From Synergistaceae bacterium (GTDB lineage: Bacteria > Synergistota > Synergistia > Synergistales > Aminobacteriaceae): a DNA stretch of 64,000 nucleotides. The position numbers and the translations under genes are program-made. The stretch lies in NCBI GenBank assembly GCA_018436595.1, contig JAHDLC010000006.1:1-64000 (forward strand), read 5' to 3'. Of this stretch, positions 50,722 through 59,654 are shown piece after piece; the stretch's first letter is position 1; the number at the start of each line of letters is the position of its first letter. The notes under the pieces are model-generated. The model was not told where the DNA came from and ran no database searches. It saw only the letters and a list, made by a program, of their open reading frames with translations.

Positions 50722-50842
50722 TGCAGAGTTAGGATTTTTCCGGGCTGTTGCAATAAAACGCCGCTGAATTTAGACTATAACTCCATGGAAGCGTACAATA
50801 TCCGGCCGCCCCGGCGGTTTCCGGACATCAGGAGGTGGAATC

Positions 50843-52699
50843 ATGTACGGTTATTGGGGAAAACTGCTTCGGGTAAACCTGACGAGCAGGGCCTGCAGGA
50901 TCGACGATATTCCGGAGGAGACCTTCGACCTCCTGCTCGGAGGCTCGGCCCTCGGAGCGAAGATTCTTCTCGAAGAAACTCCGGCGAAGGTGGACCCCCT
51001 CTCCCCGGAGAACAAGCTCATCTTTGCCGTGGGCCCCTTCCAGGGAGTGAAGTTTCCCGGCAACGGAAAATGGAGCGTCATCACCAAGGGGCCCCTCACG
51101 GGAACCTTCCTCGAGTCGGCGGGTACAGGCCACTGGGCGCCCTATTTCAAGCAGTGCGGCATCGATGCCGTGGTGTTCGAGGGGCGGGCGGACAGCCCGG
51201 TCTACGTGTTCATCAAGGACGGCGGCGCCGAGATCCGGGACGCTGCGTTCCTGTGGGGGAAGGATACCATCGAAACGGGGGAACTCATAAAGGAAGACCT
51301 GGGCGACAGGCGGATCAACGCCCTGAACATCGGTCCCGCCGGGGAGAGAATGCACCCCATCGCCTGCATTTCCTGTGACGGGCACAGCTTTGCCGGGCGG
51401 GGAGGGGCGGGGGCCGTCATGGGCTCGAAGAACCTGAAGGCCGTGGCGGCATGGGGAACGATGGAAGTCCCCGTGCATGATCCGGAGAAGGCGGCGGAGT
51501 TCGCAAAGGAAACGTTCAGGCTGCTCTCCGGGCAGGGTGAGAAGTTCCGGGCCCACGGAACGCCACGGGTCATCGTTCCCCTCGAAGGGATCGGCGATAC
51601 CCCCATCAAGTACTGGAGGGGGGACGAGAACAAGCGGGGCGCAGCCCTCCTCGGCGCTCCCCGCTACACGGAGTACCTGAACGTGAAGCCCCTCCCCTGC
51701 ATCAACTGCCCCATAGGGTGCCACCGCCATATCCGGTTCGAATATCCGGACGGAACGGTGCTTGAGGGGAACGGCCCCGAGTACGAGACCATCGGCATGA
51801 TGGGGAGCAATCTCCTGGTGGAGGACCTGGGGGCTGTGGCGAAGGCCAACGACATGGCCAACCGCCTGGGGATAGACACCATCTCCTGCGGCGCCTGGAT
51901 CGGCTTTCTCATGGAGTGCTGGGAGTATGGCTGGATCACCCCCCGGGATACCGGCGGGCTGTCCCTGAAATGGGGCGACCCGGACGTCCTCCTTGCCCTG
52001 GTGGAACAGATCGGCACCATGACAGGCATGGGCGGATGGTTCCGGGAAGGGATCCGGGGCGCGGCCCGGCATATCGGCGGGGAAGCGGAAAAGATCACCG
52101 TGGAAGTGAAGAACATGGATTACCCGGCCCACGACCCCCGGGCGGTGTATGCGCTGGGGGTGAATTACGCCGTGGGAACAAGGGGGGCCTGCCACGAACG
52201 GGGCAATCCCCAGACGAGCGCCCTTGGGGGCTATTTCCCGGAGCTCGGCCAGGACGGTCCCTATGACAGGCAGACACCGGAGTTCGCCGCGAAGACGGCG
52301 GTGATCCACCAGGATGTGAGTGTCCTGATGAACTGCATGACCATCTGCCAGTTCATGATGGGAGGCGGCGGCCTGACCCTGACGGAGATCCGGACGGCCT
52401 ACCGGTACCTGACGGGGAAGGACGTTCCGGTGGAGGAGCTGGTGAAGTTCGGCGAGAGGGCCTGGCAGCTCCAGAGGATCATCAACGTCCGCGACGGCCT
52501 GGACAGGAAGGACGATACCCTCCCCCTGAAGATGACCGTCCCTGCAATGGTGGGGCCCAGGGCGGGGAAGACGCCCACCCCCCACGACCGGATTCTCGAC
52601 GACTACTACGAGCTCCGGGGGTGGGACAGGAACGGCATCCCCACCAGGGAACGCCTGGAATCCCTGGGACTCGGCCGGTTCGCGGCCTTCCTTCCCTGA
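50843..52699 (+). CDS. aor: Aldehyde:ferredoxin oxidoreductase (tungsten-pterin enzyme)
   Basis: A 618-aa enzyme that oxidises aldehydes to acids with ferredoxin as acceptor, or runs in reverse. It begins MYGYWGKLLRVNLTSR, typical of AOR. Pterin-site features include GPFQGVKFPGNGKWSV and SFAGRGGAGAVMGSKNLKAV. The 4Fe-4S ligands are Cys286-x2-Cys289-x3-Cys293 (CINCPIGC), with Cys498 or Cys502 near the C terminus as the fourth. The length is normal. A Moco/Tuco-like riboswitch precedes it and a MoaD-like gene follows 15 bp later. The GGAGG ribosome site is good. Confidence 0.96.
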   Translation: MYGYWGKLLRVNLTSRACRIDDIPEETFDLLLGGSALGAKILLEETPAKVDPLSPENKLIFAVGPFQGVKFPGNGKWSVITKGPLTGTFLESAGTGHWAPYFKQCGIDAVVFEGRADSPVYVFIKDGGAEIRDAAFLWGKDTIETGELIKEDLGDRRINALNIGPAGERMHPIACISCDGHSFAGRGGAGAVMGSKNLKAVAAWGTMEVPVHDPEKAAEFAKETFRLLSGQGEKFRAHGTPRVIVPLEGIGDTPIKYWRGDENKRGAALLGAPRYTEYLNVKPLPCINCPIGCHRHIRFEYPDGTVLEGNGPEYETIGMMGSNLLVEDLGAVAKANDMANRLGIDTISCGAWIGFLMECWEYGWITPRDTGGLSLKWGDPDVLLALVEQIGTMTGMGGWFREGIRGAARHIGGEAEKITVEVKNMDYPAHDPRAVYALGVNYAVGTRGACHERGNPQTSALGGYFPELGQDGPYDRQTPEFAAKTAVIHQDVSVLMNCMTICQFMMGGGGLTLTEIRTAYRYLTGKDVPVEELVKFGERAWQLQRIINVRDGLDRKDDTLPLKMTVPAMVGPRAGKTPTPHDRILDDYYELRGWDRNGIPTRERLESLGLGRFAAFLP

Positions 52700-52714
52700 G
52701 GAGGAGTCGGTACC

Positions 52715-52939
52715 GTGGCTGTGACAATCCGTCTTCTCGGACTCTTCAGGCAGTACGGGCCTCCGGAACCGTGGGTGGTCCCCGCCGGAGAGCGGTCCAT
52801 CGGCGAACTCCTCGCTGAAATGGAGGAGAAGGCCCATGCAGGCTATATTCCCATAGTGAACGGGGAGCGGAAAAGCAAGGCCTATGTTCCCGAGGAGGGG
52901 GACGAGATAAAGATCATGCCCCTGGTGACGGGGGGATAA
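52715..52939 (+). CDS. MoaD/ThiS-family sulfur carrier protein
   Basis: A 74-aa beta-grasp protein (VTIRLLGLFRQYGPPE at the start, ending IMPLVTGG). The C-terminal Gly-Gly is the site activated as thiocarboxylate for sulfur delivery. Placed right after aor, it most likely supplies dithiolene sulfur for the tungsten/molybdenum pterin of AOR. The start is GTG with GAGGAGGAG upstream. Confidence 0.9.
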   Translation: MAVTIRLLGLFRQYGPPEPWVVPAGERSIGELLAEMEEKAHAGYIPIVNGERKSKAYVPEEGDEIKIMPLVTGG

Positions 52940-52980
52940 AAAAGTAGACATGGTCCGGAGTTCCGTGGTAGAATTCAGAC

Positions 52981-53331
52981 ATGTCGCATGATGCGCAATA
53001 CCCGGAGAACTCGATCCTTGTCGTGGGAAACTCCCAGACCACGGGATTCAATCCCATCAACCAGCAGTTCGGGGCGTTTTTCATCACTTTCATCGTGGTG
53101 AAGGAAACGGAAGAGATCCTCGACTGCGGCGTGTCCGTGACGGTCAAGACCACGGAGAACTTCATTCGGGGGATGTTTGCGGGAAAGCGCCTGGTGAAGG
53201 ACGAGGAGCGGATCGTGGCGGAAGTTCAGTCGCGGTATTTCGGCTCCTCCCAGAAGGCCATCATCGCCGCCTACAGGGACGCCGTAAAGAAGTTCCGGGA
53301 AGTCACCGCGGCGAAAAAAACAGTGAAATAA
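52981..53331 (+). CDS. DUF3870 domain protein
   Basis: A 116-aa soluble protein matching the DUF3870 pattern: NSILVVGNSQTTGFNPINQQ, FFITFIVVKETEEILDCGVS, TVKTTENFIRGMFAGK and RYFGSSQKAIIAAYRDAVKK. No function is known for the family. It follows the MoaD-like gene by 41 bp and precedes a strong terminator, so it may belong to the aor unit. One Cys and a conserved aromatic patch suggest a ligand-binding site. Confidence 0.85.
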   Translation: MSHDAQYPENSILVVGNSQTTGFNPINQQFGAFFITFIVVKETEEILDCGVSVTVKTTENFIRGMFAGKRLVKDEERIVAEVQSRYFGSSQKAIIAAYRDAVKKFREVTAAKKTVK

Positions 53332-53387
53332 CGAGCTGCTTCGTTCTTCGGTCCGTCTGAGTTTTTCCTCACGGACACTAGAGAATG

Positions 53388-53439
53388 AAATCCAGCGGTC
53401 ACCGGCGAAAACAATCGCCGGAGGCTGCTGGATTTTTTT
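53388..53439 (+). terminator. Rho-independent terminator after the aor unit
   Basis: AAATCCAGC (53388-53396) pairs with GCTGGATTT (53427-53435). An inner stem CCGGCGA/TCGCCGG lies inside, and T7 closes the element. It stops the aor-MoaD-DUF3870 transcript. The rest of this gap up to 53566 holds the ribosome site of the next gene and nothing else recognised. Confidence 0.88.
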
Positions 53440-53566
53440 ATGGACCGCTCTTTTTGGAGAAGGCGGTTCCAGCCGCGCCCCCCGGGCGCAGAAGAAAGGA
53501 GGAGGTAACGGAACAGTCAGAATCAGTGAAACGGCAGGGAAGTCAACTTTTGAAGGAGGGATTACT

Positions 53567-54874
53567 GTGGAAAATTCGGTACTTCTGGGACTGGTTCCCC
53601 TGGGGATCTACATAATTTTCTGCTTTACCCGCTACGGCCAGATTGTGGCGGTATCTCTCGGCATCCTCGCAGCATCCCTTATCGGCGGTCACAGCCTCAT
53701 GGACGTCGCCGCCGGCATCCGCGGAGGCCTGGGGTCGTTCCTGGGGTACATCGGACTCATCATCCTGCTCGGTGCAGGGCTCGGCGAGGTTTTGAAGCGG
53801 ACGCAGGTCGTCAATGACCTCGTCTCCATGGTAACCGGCAAGCTCAACGTCAATTCCCAGAAGCGCGCATTTTTCGTCGTTATGTTCTGTTCAGTCGTTA
53901 TCGTCAGCCTTCTCGGAACTATGGCGGGAGGAAACGCCATTCTCGCTCCCATCCTCATTCCCATCGTCGCTTCCGTAAGGATCACCCCGAACACCATGGG
54001 AGTCCTCTTCCACGGCGCCGGGGCCACCGGACTCTTCCTCGGGCCCTTTACGCCTCCGGTGGTGGCTCTCATGGAATTCACCGGCCTTTCCTACCCCCAG
54101 TACCTTGTCAACGCGGGCATTCCCATTTCCGTCATCATGTGGATCGTGACCTTTTTCTGGGCGGGCTATGTGCAGAGAGTGACCGAAGGAAAGAAGCACT
54201 ATTCCGAGGAAGAAGTGGCAGCGGCCGGAAAAATTGAATGGACCCCCACCGCCGCGGTGAGACGGGCGACCATCGTCTTCCTCGTCTCCATGATCTCCCT
54301 CGTAGGCTACGGAATCGCTATTGAAGGCGGATCCACCTTCGTTCTCGCCATTATGCTCGGCACGGCCCTGCTGACGGGATTCGCGGCCCGGCTCAACATG
54401 ACCGAGATCGTGGATACCATCTTCGAAGGGGCCAAGCGCCTCATCTGGCTCTTTTTCTTCTTCGTTCTGCTGGATCCCTTCGTCAATTTCATGTCCGATG
54501 CAGGTACCTTCGAGGCTCTTGCCGCACTGCTGAAACCCTATGTGGAAAACGGCGGTCCGGTGGCGTTCCTGGCATTCTCGACCCTGGTCGGCGTCTTCGG
54601 GATTCCCGGAGCTGCCGTCGCCCAGGCCGAAGTCATTAACAAGATGTTCCTTCCCCTGGCCCAGACCCTGAATATCCCCATGACCATCTGGGTCGTGGTG
54701 CTGCTCGTCGGGTCGCAGATGACCTCCTTCGCCATTCCGGAGGGAGACATGCAGGGCCAGATGGGACTGGCGCAGTCCGATGACCTGAAGGCGATGCTGT
54801 GCAACGGATGGATCATTGTCGTATTTACGGTCATCTACGTCATCATCCGGGCGATGATGCTCGGAACCGCCTGA
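53567..54874 (+). CDS. Permease of the ion-transporter superfamily (NhaC/DcuC/GntP-like)
   Basis: A 435-aa polytopic protein with about 11-12 helices. Two re-entrant-type repeats can be seen: GTMAGGNAILAPILIPIVAS with HGAGATGLFLGPFTPPVVA, and GVFGIPGAAVAQAEVINKMF with GSQMTSFAIPEGDMQGQMG. These features suit sodium- or proton-coupled carriers of organic acids, amino acids or peptides. The start is GTG with GAAGGAGGG 6 nt ahead. It stands next to a serine hydrolase (1 bp away), DUF819 and a dipeptide epimerase, so a dipeptide or acidic amino-acid ligand is likely. Confidence 0.72.
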   Translation: MENSVLLGLVPLGIYIIFCFTRYGQIVAVSLGILAASLIGGHSLMDVAAGIRGGLGSFLGYIGLIILLGAGLGEVLKRTQVVNDLVSMVTGKLNVNSQKRAFFVVMFCSVVIVSLLGTMAGGNAILAPILIPIVASVRITPNTMGVLFHGAGATGLFLGPFTPPVVALMEFTGLSYPQYLVNAGIPISVIMWIVTFFWAGYVQRVTEGKKHYSEEEVAAAGKIEWTPTAAVRRATIVFLVSMISLVGYGIAIEGGSTFVLAIMLGTALLTGFAARLNMTEIVDTIFEGAKRLIWLFFFFVLLDPFVNFMSDAGTFEALAALLKPYVENGGPVAFLAFSTLVGVFGIPGAAVAQAEVINKMFLPLAQTLNIPMTIWVVVLLVGSQMTSFAIPEGDMQGQMGLAQSDDLKAMLCNGWIIVVFTVIYVIIRAMMLGTA

Positions 54875-54875
54875 G

Positions 54876-55676
54876 ATGGACTGGGCTGAAGCGGTTCAGA
54901 AGGAGACGGCGGCTTTCCGCGGTACCGCCGGTGTCGTCATATCCAGTCTCGCCGACGGCCGGAATCTGAGCCACAACGCCGACAAAGTTTTTTCTTCAGC
55001 GAGCCTGATCAAGCTGGGAGTGCTCTACACCCTTTTTCTAAAGAGTTCTTCCGGCGAGATCGACCTTGACGAAGTACACGGGTTTTCTTCCGCGGAATCG
55101 GTGGACGGAGGGCTGCTTCACCGGGTACGCTCCGGTGCCCGGCTGCGGCTGGACGACCTCGCCCTTCTCATGATTTCCGTCAGCGACAACACGGCGGCGA
55201 ATCTGCTCATCGACAGGCTGGGCATGGATGCGGTCAACGGGGGGTTCAGGGAACTCGGCCTCTCCGGAACGGTCCTCGGGAGGAAGATGCTGGACTTCGA
55301 GGCAAAAAAGGCGGGCAAGGACAACTTCACCACGGCGGGGGACATGGCCGTGGTGCTGGAAACACTCCATTCGGGAAAGATTTTTTCCGCTTCCGCCAGG
55401 AGCCGCATGATGGAGATACTTTCCCTGCAGAAACTCAATTCCAAGCTTCCCGGATTGATTCCCGTCCTCGACGTGGATGATGTGGAGCGGTTCCTCGCCC
55501 ACAAGACAGGCGAGCTACCGGGAAACGAGCACGACGCGGGCATATTTTTCTTCCGGGGCAGAAAACCCGTGGTAGTTTCGGTTTTGACGGAAGGGCTTAA
55601 GGACAGGTCCGAGGGCGTGGAGTTCTGTGCCAGGATCGGGCGGATCATTTATGACGCGTATCATAATCAGCAGTAA
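54876..55676 (+). CDS. Class A beta-lactamase-fold serine hydrolase lacking a signal peptide
   Basis: A 266-aa penicillin-recognising fold protein. Catalytic motifs are Ser43-x-x-Lys46 (SLIK), Ser103-Asp-Asn105 (SDN) and Lys210-Thr-Gly212 (KTG). A Glu142 lies near the omega-loop position, but the usual Asn four residues on is Ala. There is no signal peptide, so the protein should be cytosolic, unusual for beta-lactamases. It starts directly after the permease stop and is followed by DUF819 and a dipeptide epimerase. A role as a peptidase or amidase acting on imported peptides is more plausible than antibiotic resistance; this is inferred. Confidence 0.87.
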   Translation: MDWAEAVQKETAAFRGTAGVVISSLADGRNLSHNADKVFSSASLIKLGVLYTLFLKSSSGEIDLDEVHGFSSAESVDGGLLHRVRSGARLRLDDLALLMISVSDNTAANLLIDRLGMDAVNGGFRELGLSGTVLGRKMLDFEAKKAGKDNFTTAGDMAVVLETLHSGKIFSASARSRMMEILSLQKLNSKLPGLIPVLDVDDVERFLAHKTGELPGNEHDAGIFFFRGRKPVVVSVLTEGLKDRSEGVEFCARIGRIIYDAYHNQQ

Positions 55677-55718
55677 ATCAACAATTATCCTATTCTTTCA
55701 TTCAGGAGGTTTTTTGCT

Positions 55719-56915
55719 GTGATCACTAACGGTTTTGCCTATGTGGCCTTTCTTTTCTGTTTTGCCGGGGTAGTGGCATCCCTGGAGAGGAAGTACAAGG
55801 ACACCACGTTCTTTAAGTATGTTCCCACTCCCGTAATTTTGTACTTCATGTGCATGGTTTTTGCCACCTTTGATCTCTGGCAGAAGACCGACAGCGTCAA
55901 TGCGGCGTACAGGGTTGTCCGGGGGAATATCATCCCGGCCATGATCTTCGTCATGCTTCTTCGCTGCGACATCCGGAAGATCCTGAAACTCGGCCCCAGG
56001 ATGCTCATCGGATTCTTCTCCGCCACCATCACCATCATGATCGGCTTCGTGGTCATGTTCGCCCTCATGAAGAACGGCTTTCCTCCTGAGGCATGGAAGA
56101 CCTGGGGAGCCCTTGCCGGAAGCTGGATCGGCGGCACGGCAAACATGGTGGCCATTCAGGGAGCCCTGGGGATCGAAGAATCCGCCATGGGGTATACCCT
56201 GCTGGTGGACAACGTGAACTATTCCATCTGGGTCATAATGCTGCTCGCGACCGTCCCCTACGCCAAGTTCTTCAATAAGTGGACCAAGACCGACACCTCC
56301 ACCATCGATTCAGTGGGTCTTTCCCTCTCGGAACTGGATGAAAACGCCCGAACGAAGATGGAGACGTCGGATCTCGCCCTTCTCATCGGAGCCGGCCTTC
56401 TCGTTTCGGCCCTCTCCTCCTGGCTGGCAACCTTTATTTCGCCCATGCTGATGGATGTCTTCGGCAAGAGTGACTTCCTCTCCGTCAGTACCGTCACCAT
56501 CGTCCTGGCCACCATCTTCGGCATTGTCTGCGCCATGACGCCCATGAACAGCATTCCCGGTTCCTCGCCCGTTTCCATGACCATGCTCTACATCATGATC
56601 TGCCTCATCGCTTCCAGGGCATCCTTCAAGGAGCTGACTGACGCACCCTACTACCTGGCCGCAGGCTTCGTCGTCCTGGGCATCCACGCTCTTCTCATGG
56701 CCATCATCGCCAAGATCCTCAAGATCGACCTCTTCACCTGCGCCGTGGCAAGCCTTGCGAACATCGGCGCCGTGGCGGCGGCCCCCATCATTGCGGCAGC
56801 CTACAAGGAAACCCTGGTTCCCATCGGCGTCCTGATGGCTCTCATGGGCTACGTGGCGGGCACCGCGGGAGGACTCTTCGTCGCCAAGATGCTGTCCATG
56901 ATGGCGGGAGCCTAG
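55719..56915 (+). CDS. DUF819 family membrane protein (YjcL-like)
   Basis: A 398-aa protein with about ten or eleven helices. Features of DUF819 include FMCMVFATFDLW, GALAGSWIGGTANMVAIQGAL, DNVNYSIWVIMLL and NIGAVAAAPIIAAAYKETLVPIGVLMA-like helices near residue 350-375. The fold resembles sodium-dependent transporters, but the ligand is unknown. The GTG start has CAGGAGGT upstream. The dipeptide epimerase gene begins 1 bp after its stop, which suggests the same pathway. Confidence 0.9.
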   Translation: MITNGFAYVAFLFCFAGVVASLERKYKDTTFFKYVPTPVILYFMCMVFATFDLWQKTDSVNAAYRVVRGNIIPAMIFVMLLRCDIRKILKLGPRMLIGFFSATITIMIGFVVMFALMKNGFPPEAWKTWGALAGSWIGGTANMVAIQGALGIEESAMGYTLLVDNVNYSIWVIMLLATVPYAKFFNKWTKTDTSTIDSVGLSLSELDENARTKMETSDLALLIGAGLLVSALSSWLATFISPMLMDVFGKSDFLSVSTVTIVLATIFGIVCAMTPMNSIPGSSPVSMTMLYIMICLIASRASFKELTDAPYYLAAGFVVLGIHALLMAIIAKILKIDLFTCAVASLANIGAVAAAPIIAAAYKETLVPIGVLMALMGYVAGTAGGLFVAKMLSMMAGA

Positions 56916-56916
56916 A

Positions 56917-58005
56917 ATGAAAATACGCACACTCCGTCTCGGTCGTCTTTCCGTTCCACTGAAAAAACCGTTCAAGACGGCGCTCCGTACTGTTACTGAA
57001 GTGACCACCAACGTGGTGGTCGTGGAGACGGATGAGGGAGTCTGCGGGTACGGAGAAGCCCCTCCCACGGCGGTCATTACGGGGGATTCCAACGGAGCGA
57101 TCCGGGGTGCGGTGGAGGAGCGGCTTCGCCCGCTCCTCACCGGCCGGGATACGGAGAATCTCAACGACCTGCTGGACATCGTGGATTCGGCGCTGGTGCA
57201 CAATACGTCGGCAAAGGCCGCTGTGGACATTGCCCTCCACGACCTGTGGGGGAAAATGCTCGGTAAGCCTTTGTATGCCCTCCTCGGGGGAACGGCGAAG
57301 GAAGTGGAAACAGACTACACCATCAGCGTCAACGATCCGGAAACCATGGTGAAAGACAGCCTCGAGGCCGTGGCGGACGGGTATCCCGCCCTGAAGATCA
57401 AGGTGGGGACCGACTCGGCCCAGGACATGATCCGCCTCAGAGAGATCCGTTCGGCGGTGGGGAAGGACATTCTGCTCCGGGTGGACGCCAACCAGGGGTG
57501 GACGCCCAAGCAGGCGGTCCGCACCATCCGGTTCTTCGAGGACGAGGGGCTCGACATCGAGCTCGTGGAGCAGCCGGTGAAGGCCCATGACTTCGAGGGA
57601 CTGAAGTATGTCACCGACAGCGTGGACACCCTGATACTGGCGGACGAGTCGGTGTTTTCGCCCCGGGACGCCTTCACCATTCTCTCCATGAGGGCGGCGG
57701 ACCTGGTCAACATCAAGCTCATGAAGACCGGGGGCATACGGAATGCCCTGGCCGTCTGCGCCATGGCCCGCTCCTGCGGCGTGGAGTGCATGATCGGGGC
57801 CATGATGGAGACCAAGATCAGCGTCACGGCGGCAGCACACCTTGCCTCCGCCCTGCCGGTCATCACAAGGGCGGACCTGGATCCCCCCATCCTCTGCGCC
57901 TCAGACCCGGTGGAAGGCGGCGCGGTCTACACAGGAGCGAAGGTCGCTCCTTCAGCGGGACCCGGCCTGGGGATCACGAACATCAGGGGACTCGTGCTGG
58001 AATAA
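56917..58005 (+). CDS. Dipeptide epimerase (L-Ala-D/L-Glu epimerase type, enolase superfamily)
   Basis: A 362-aa enzyme with an N-terminal capping domain and a C-terminal barrel. Acid-base and metal residues are visible: Lys160-x-Lys162 (LKIKVG), Asp190 (RVDANQGW), Glu218 (LVEQP), Asp243 (LADES) and Lys267 (NIKLMKTGG). This is the dipeptide epimerase pattern: it inverts the alpha-carbon of the second residue, classically L-Ala-D-Glu to L-Ala-L-Glu from cell-wall peptides. It lies downstream of two permease-like genes and a serine hydrolase. A terminator follows. Confidence 0.9.
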   Translation: MKIRTLRLGRLSVPLKKPFKTALRTVTEVTTNVVVVETDEGVCGYGEAPPTAVITGDSNGAIRGAVEERLRPLLTGRDTENLNDLLDIVDSALVHNTSAKAAVDIALHDLWGKMLGKPLYALLGGTAKEVETDYTISVNDPETMVKDSLEAVADGYPALKIKVGTDSAQDMIRLREIRSAVGKDILLRVDANQGWTPKQAVRTIRFFEDEGLDIELVEQPVKAHDFEGLKYVTDSVDTLILADESVFSPRDAFTILSMRAADLVNIKLMKTGGIRNALAVCAMARSCGVECMIGAMMETKISVTAAAHLASALPVITRADLDPPILCASDPVEGGAVYTGAKVAPSAGPGLGITNIRGLVLE

Positions 58006-58015
58006 GAATCAAAAG

Positions 58016-58047
58016 AAGGCGCAGGAAGTTTTTTCCCTGCGCCTTTT
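58016..58047. terminator. Bidirectional terminator between epimerase and sdaAA
   Basis: GGCGCAGG pairs with CCTGCGCC (58036-58043) over 8 bp, with A-rich left and TTTT right flanks. The genes on both sides converge on it, and the sdaAA stop codon overlaps the T-run. Confidence 0.82.
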
Positions 58048-58906
58048 ACATGCCTGTACCTTCAGCCAGGGCTTTCCCCGTGGGGGTGACGGCAAGGCCG
58101 CCCAGCCCTGTTTCCCTCAGGGTCCCCGGAAGGGCGCGGCCGATCTGCCCCATGGCGTCGATCACTTCGTCGGCGGGGATGAGGGACTTCACCCCTGCGA
58201 GGGCCATGTCTGCCCCGAGGGTCCCGAGGCTCACCAGCATGGCGTTCCTCTTGACGCAGGGGCATTCCACCAGGCCGCCCACGGGGTCGCACACCAGGCC
58301 GAGGATGGACTTGAAGGTGAGGGCAACCGCGGAGGACACGGCGTCGGCGGATCCTCCCCTGATGGTCACCAGGGCTGCGGCGCCCATGGCGGCCGCTGAA
58401 CCGCATTCCGCCTGGCAGCCTCCGGAGGCTCCCGCGAGAGTTGCCCGGGCGGCGGTCACTTCACCGACAGCCGCGGCGGCGAACAGGCCCGAAAGAAGAA
58501 GGTCGTCCTCCGTGCCGAACTGTTCCCGGCACGCGAAGAGCATGCCGGGCAGGATGCCGCAGCTCCCCGCCGTGGGTGCCGCCACGATGCGCCCCATGGC
58601 GGCGTTGTAGGTGGAAACCGCCATGGCGATCCGGGCGGCGGAAAGAACATAGGGCCCCGACAAGGCGCACCCCAGTGCCGCGTACTGCTCCAGAAGAGAG
58701 GCTTCCGCCGGAACGATGAGCCCCCGCCACTCTTTCGACACGGCCTCCCTGACCGAGAACTCCATATCCTTCAGCCGGGAGAGCATCCCTTTCCTGAGAA
58801 TGTCCGGGGAGGATCCTGTTTCCTCCGATTCCATAAAGAGGGCCTGTTCGGAGAAAGACCGTCCTGACAGGCGGCACTGCTCGGCGATATCGGTCATGGA
58901 TCTCAT
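58046..58906 (-). CDS. sdaAA: L-serine dehydratase, Fe-S type, alpha subunit
   Basis: A 286-aa catalytic subunit of the oxygen-sensitive L-serine ammonia-lyase (serine to pyruvate and ammonia). Seen are PTAGSCGILPGMLFA (~131-145), GASGGCQAECGSAAAMGAAA (~178-197) and CDPVGGLVECPCVKRN (~227-242). The cysteines in these segments hold a 4Fe-4S cluster. The length fits SdaAA. It overlaps the beta-subunit gene by ATGA. A fermenting anaerobe would use it to feed pyruvate. Confidence 0.95.
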   Translation of the reverse strand: MRSMTDIAEQCRLSGRSFSEQALFMESEETGSSPDILRKGMLSRLKDMEFSVREAVSKEWRGLIVPAEASLLEQYAALGCALSGPYVLSAARIAMAVSTYNAAMGRIVAAPTAGSCGILPGMLFACREQFGTEDDLLLSGLFAAAAVGEVTAARATLAGASGGCQAECGSAAAMGAAALVTIRGGSADAVSSAVALTFKSILGLVCDPVGGLVECPCVKRNAMLVSLGTLGADMALAGVKSLIPADEVIDAMGQIGRALPGTLRETGLGGLAVTPTGKALAEGTGM

Positions 58907-59586
58907 GACGGACCTCCTCTCCCGTAGAGGGGAACGACCCGCACGATGGCAGGGTGGACCTTCGCAACGTCGCCGGGAAGAGCATGGTCGGGATTTCCTT
59001 CCATCTCCATCTCCGCCACGAGGGAGGCCAGTCCTCCCCGGGCTTTTCTGTGGAGGGTCATGGAGGCGATGTTGATCTTCCGGTCCGCGAGAAGGGCGGC
59101 CACGGCGGCCACCACACCGTGGACGTCCCTGTGGAAGGTCACCAGTGTTGGCAGGTCGCCGCTGACCTTCAGCGAAAAACCGTCGATCTCCTGGAGTTCC
59201 ACGGCACCTCCCCCCACCGATGCTCCCACAATTTCCATGGTTCGTCCATCCCTGCCGGAAAAGAGGAACCGGACCGAATTGGGATGGGCGCCGTCCACGT
59301 CCTCCCGCTCGAAACGGAAGGGAAAGCCCCGCTCAGCGGCCGTTGCGAGAGCCGTCCGGATGCCCTCGTCGTCTGGCTCCATGCCGAGAAGGCCGGCCAC
59401 CAGGGCCTTGTCCGTTCCGTGCCCTTTGGACGTGAAGGCGAAGCTTCCCCTCAGGAAAAGGACCACTTCCCCGACAGGGTCGTCTCCCCAGCACGCCCTC
59501 GCCAGTTTTCCCAGCCGGGCGGCGCCGGCGGTGTGGCTTGATGACGGGCCGATCATCACCGGCCCGATGATGTCCAGAAAACCCAT
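58903..59586 (-). CDS. sdaAB: L-serine dehydratase, Fe-S type, beta subunit
   Basis: A 227-aa subunit. The N-terminal part carries IGPVMIGPSSSHTAGAARLG, the conserved serine-binding segment. The C-terminal ACT domain (~150-220: PTLVTFHRDVHGVVAAVAAL, then INIASMTLHRKARGG) is probably regulatory. It is the first gene of the sda pair, with GGGGAGGAAT ahead of the start, and the alpha subunit overlaps its end. Confidence 0.95.
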   Translation of the reverse strand: MGFLDIIGPVMIGPSSSHTAGAARLGKLARACWGDDPVGEVVLFLRGSFAFTSKGHGTDKALVAGLLGMEPDDEGIRTALATAAERGFPFRFEREDVDGAHPNSVRFLFSGRDGRTMEIVGASVGGGAVELQEIDGFSLKVSGDLPTLVTFHRDVHGVVAAVAALLADRKINIASMTLHRKARGGLASLVAEMEMEGNPDHALPGDVAKVHPAIVRVVPLYGRGGPS

Positions 59587-59603
59587 GCGGATTCCTCCCC
59601 GGA

Positions 59604-59645
59604 AAAAAAGAAAAAGAGGGGAAGAGACCGCAGCCCCTTCCCCTC
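59604..59645 (-). terminator. Terminator after rubrerythrin
   Basis: On the minus strand GAGGGGAA (59645-59638) and TTCCCCTC (59623-59616) form an 8-bp stem followed by TTTTTCTTTTTTT. It lies between the rubrerythrin stop and the sdaAB start. Confidence 0.85.
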
Positions 59646-59654
59646 ATCCGACAC

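Noticed and set aside
54876-55676. Serine hydrolase as an antibiotic-resistance beta-lactamase
   Set aside because: It lacks a signal peptide and sits in a dipeptide-related operon; class A motifs alone do not prove resistance.
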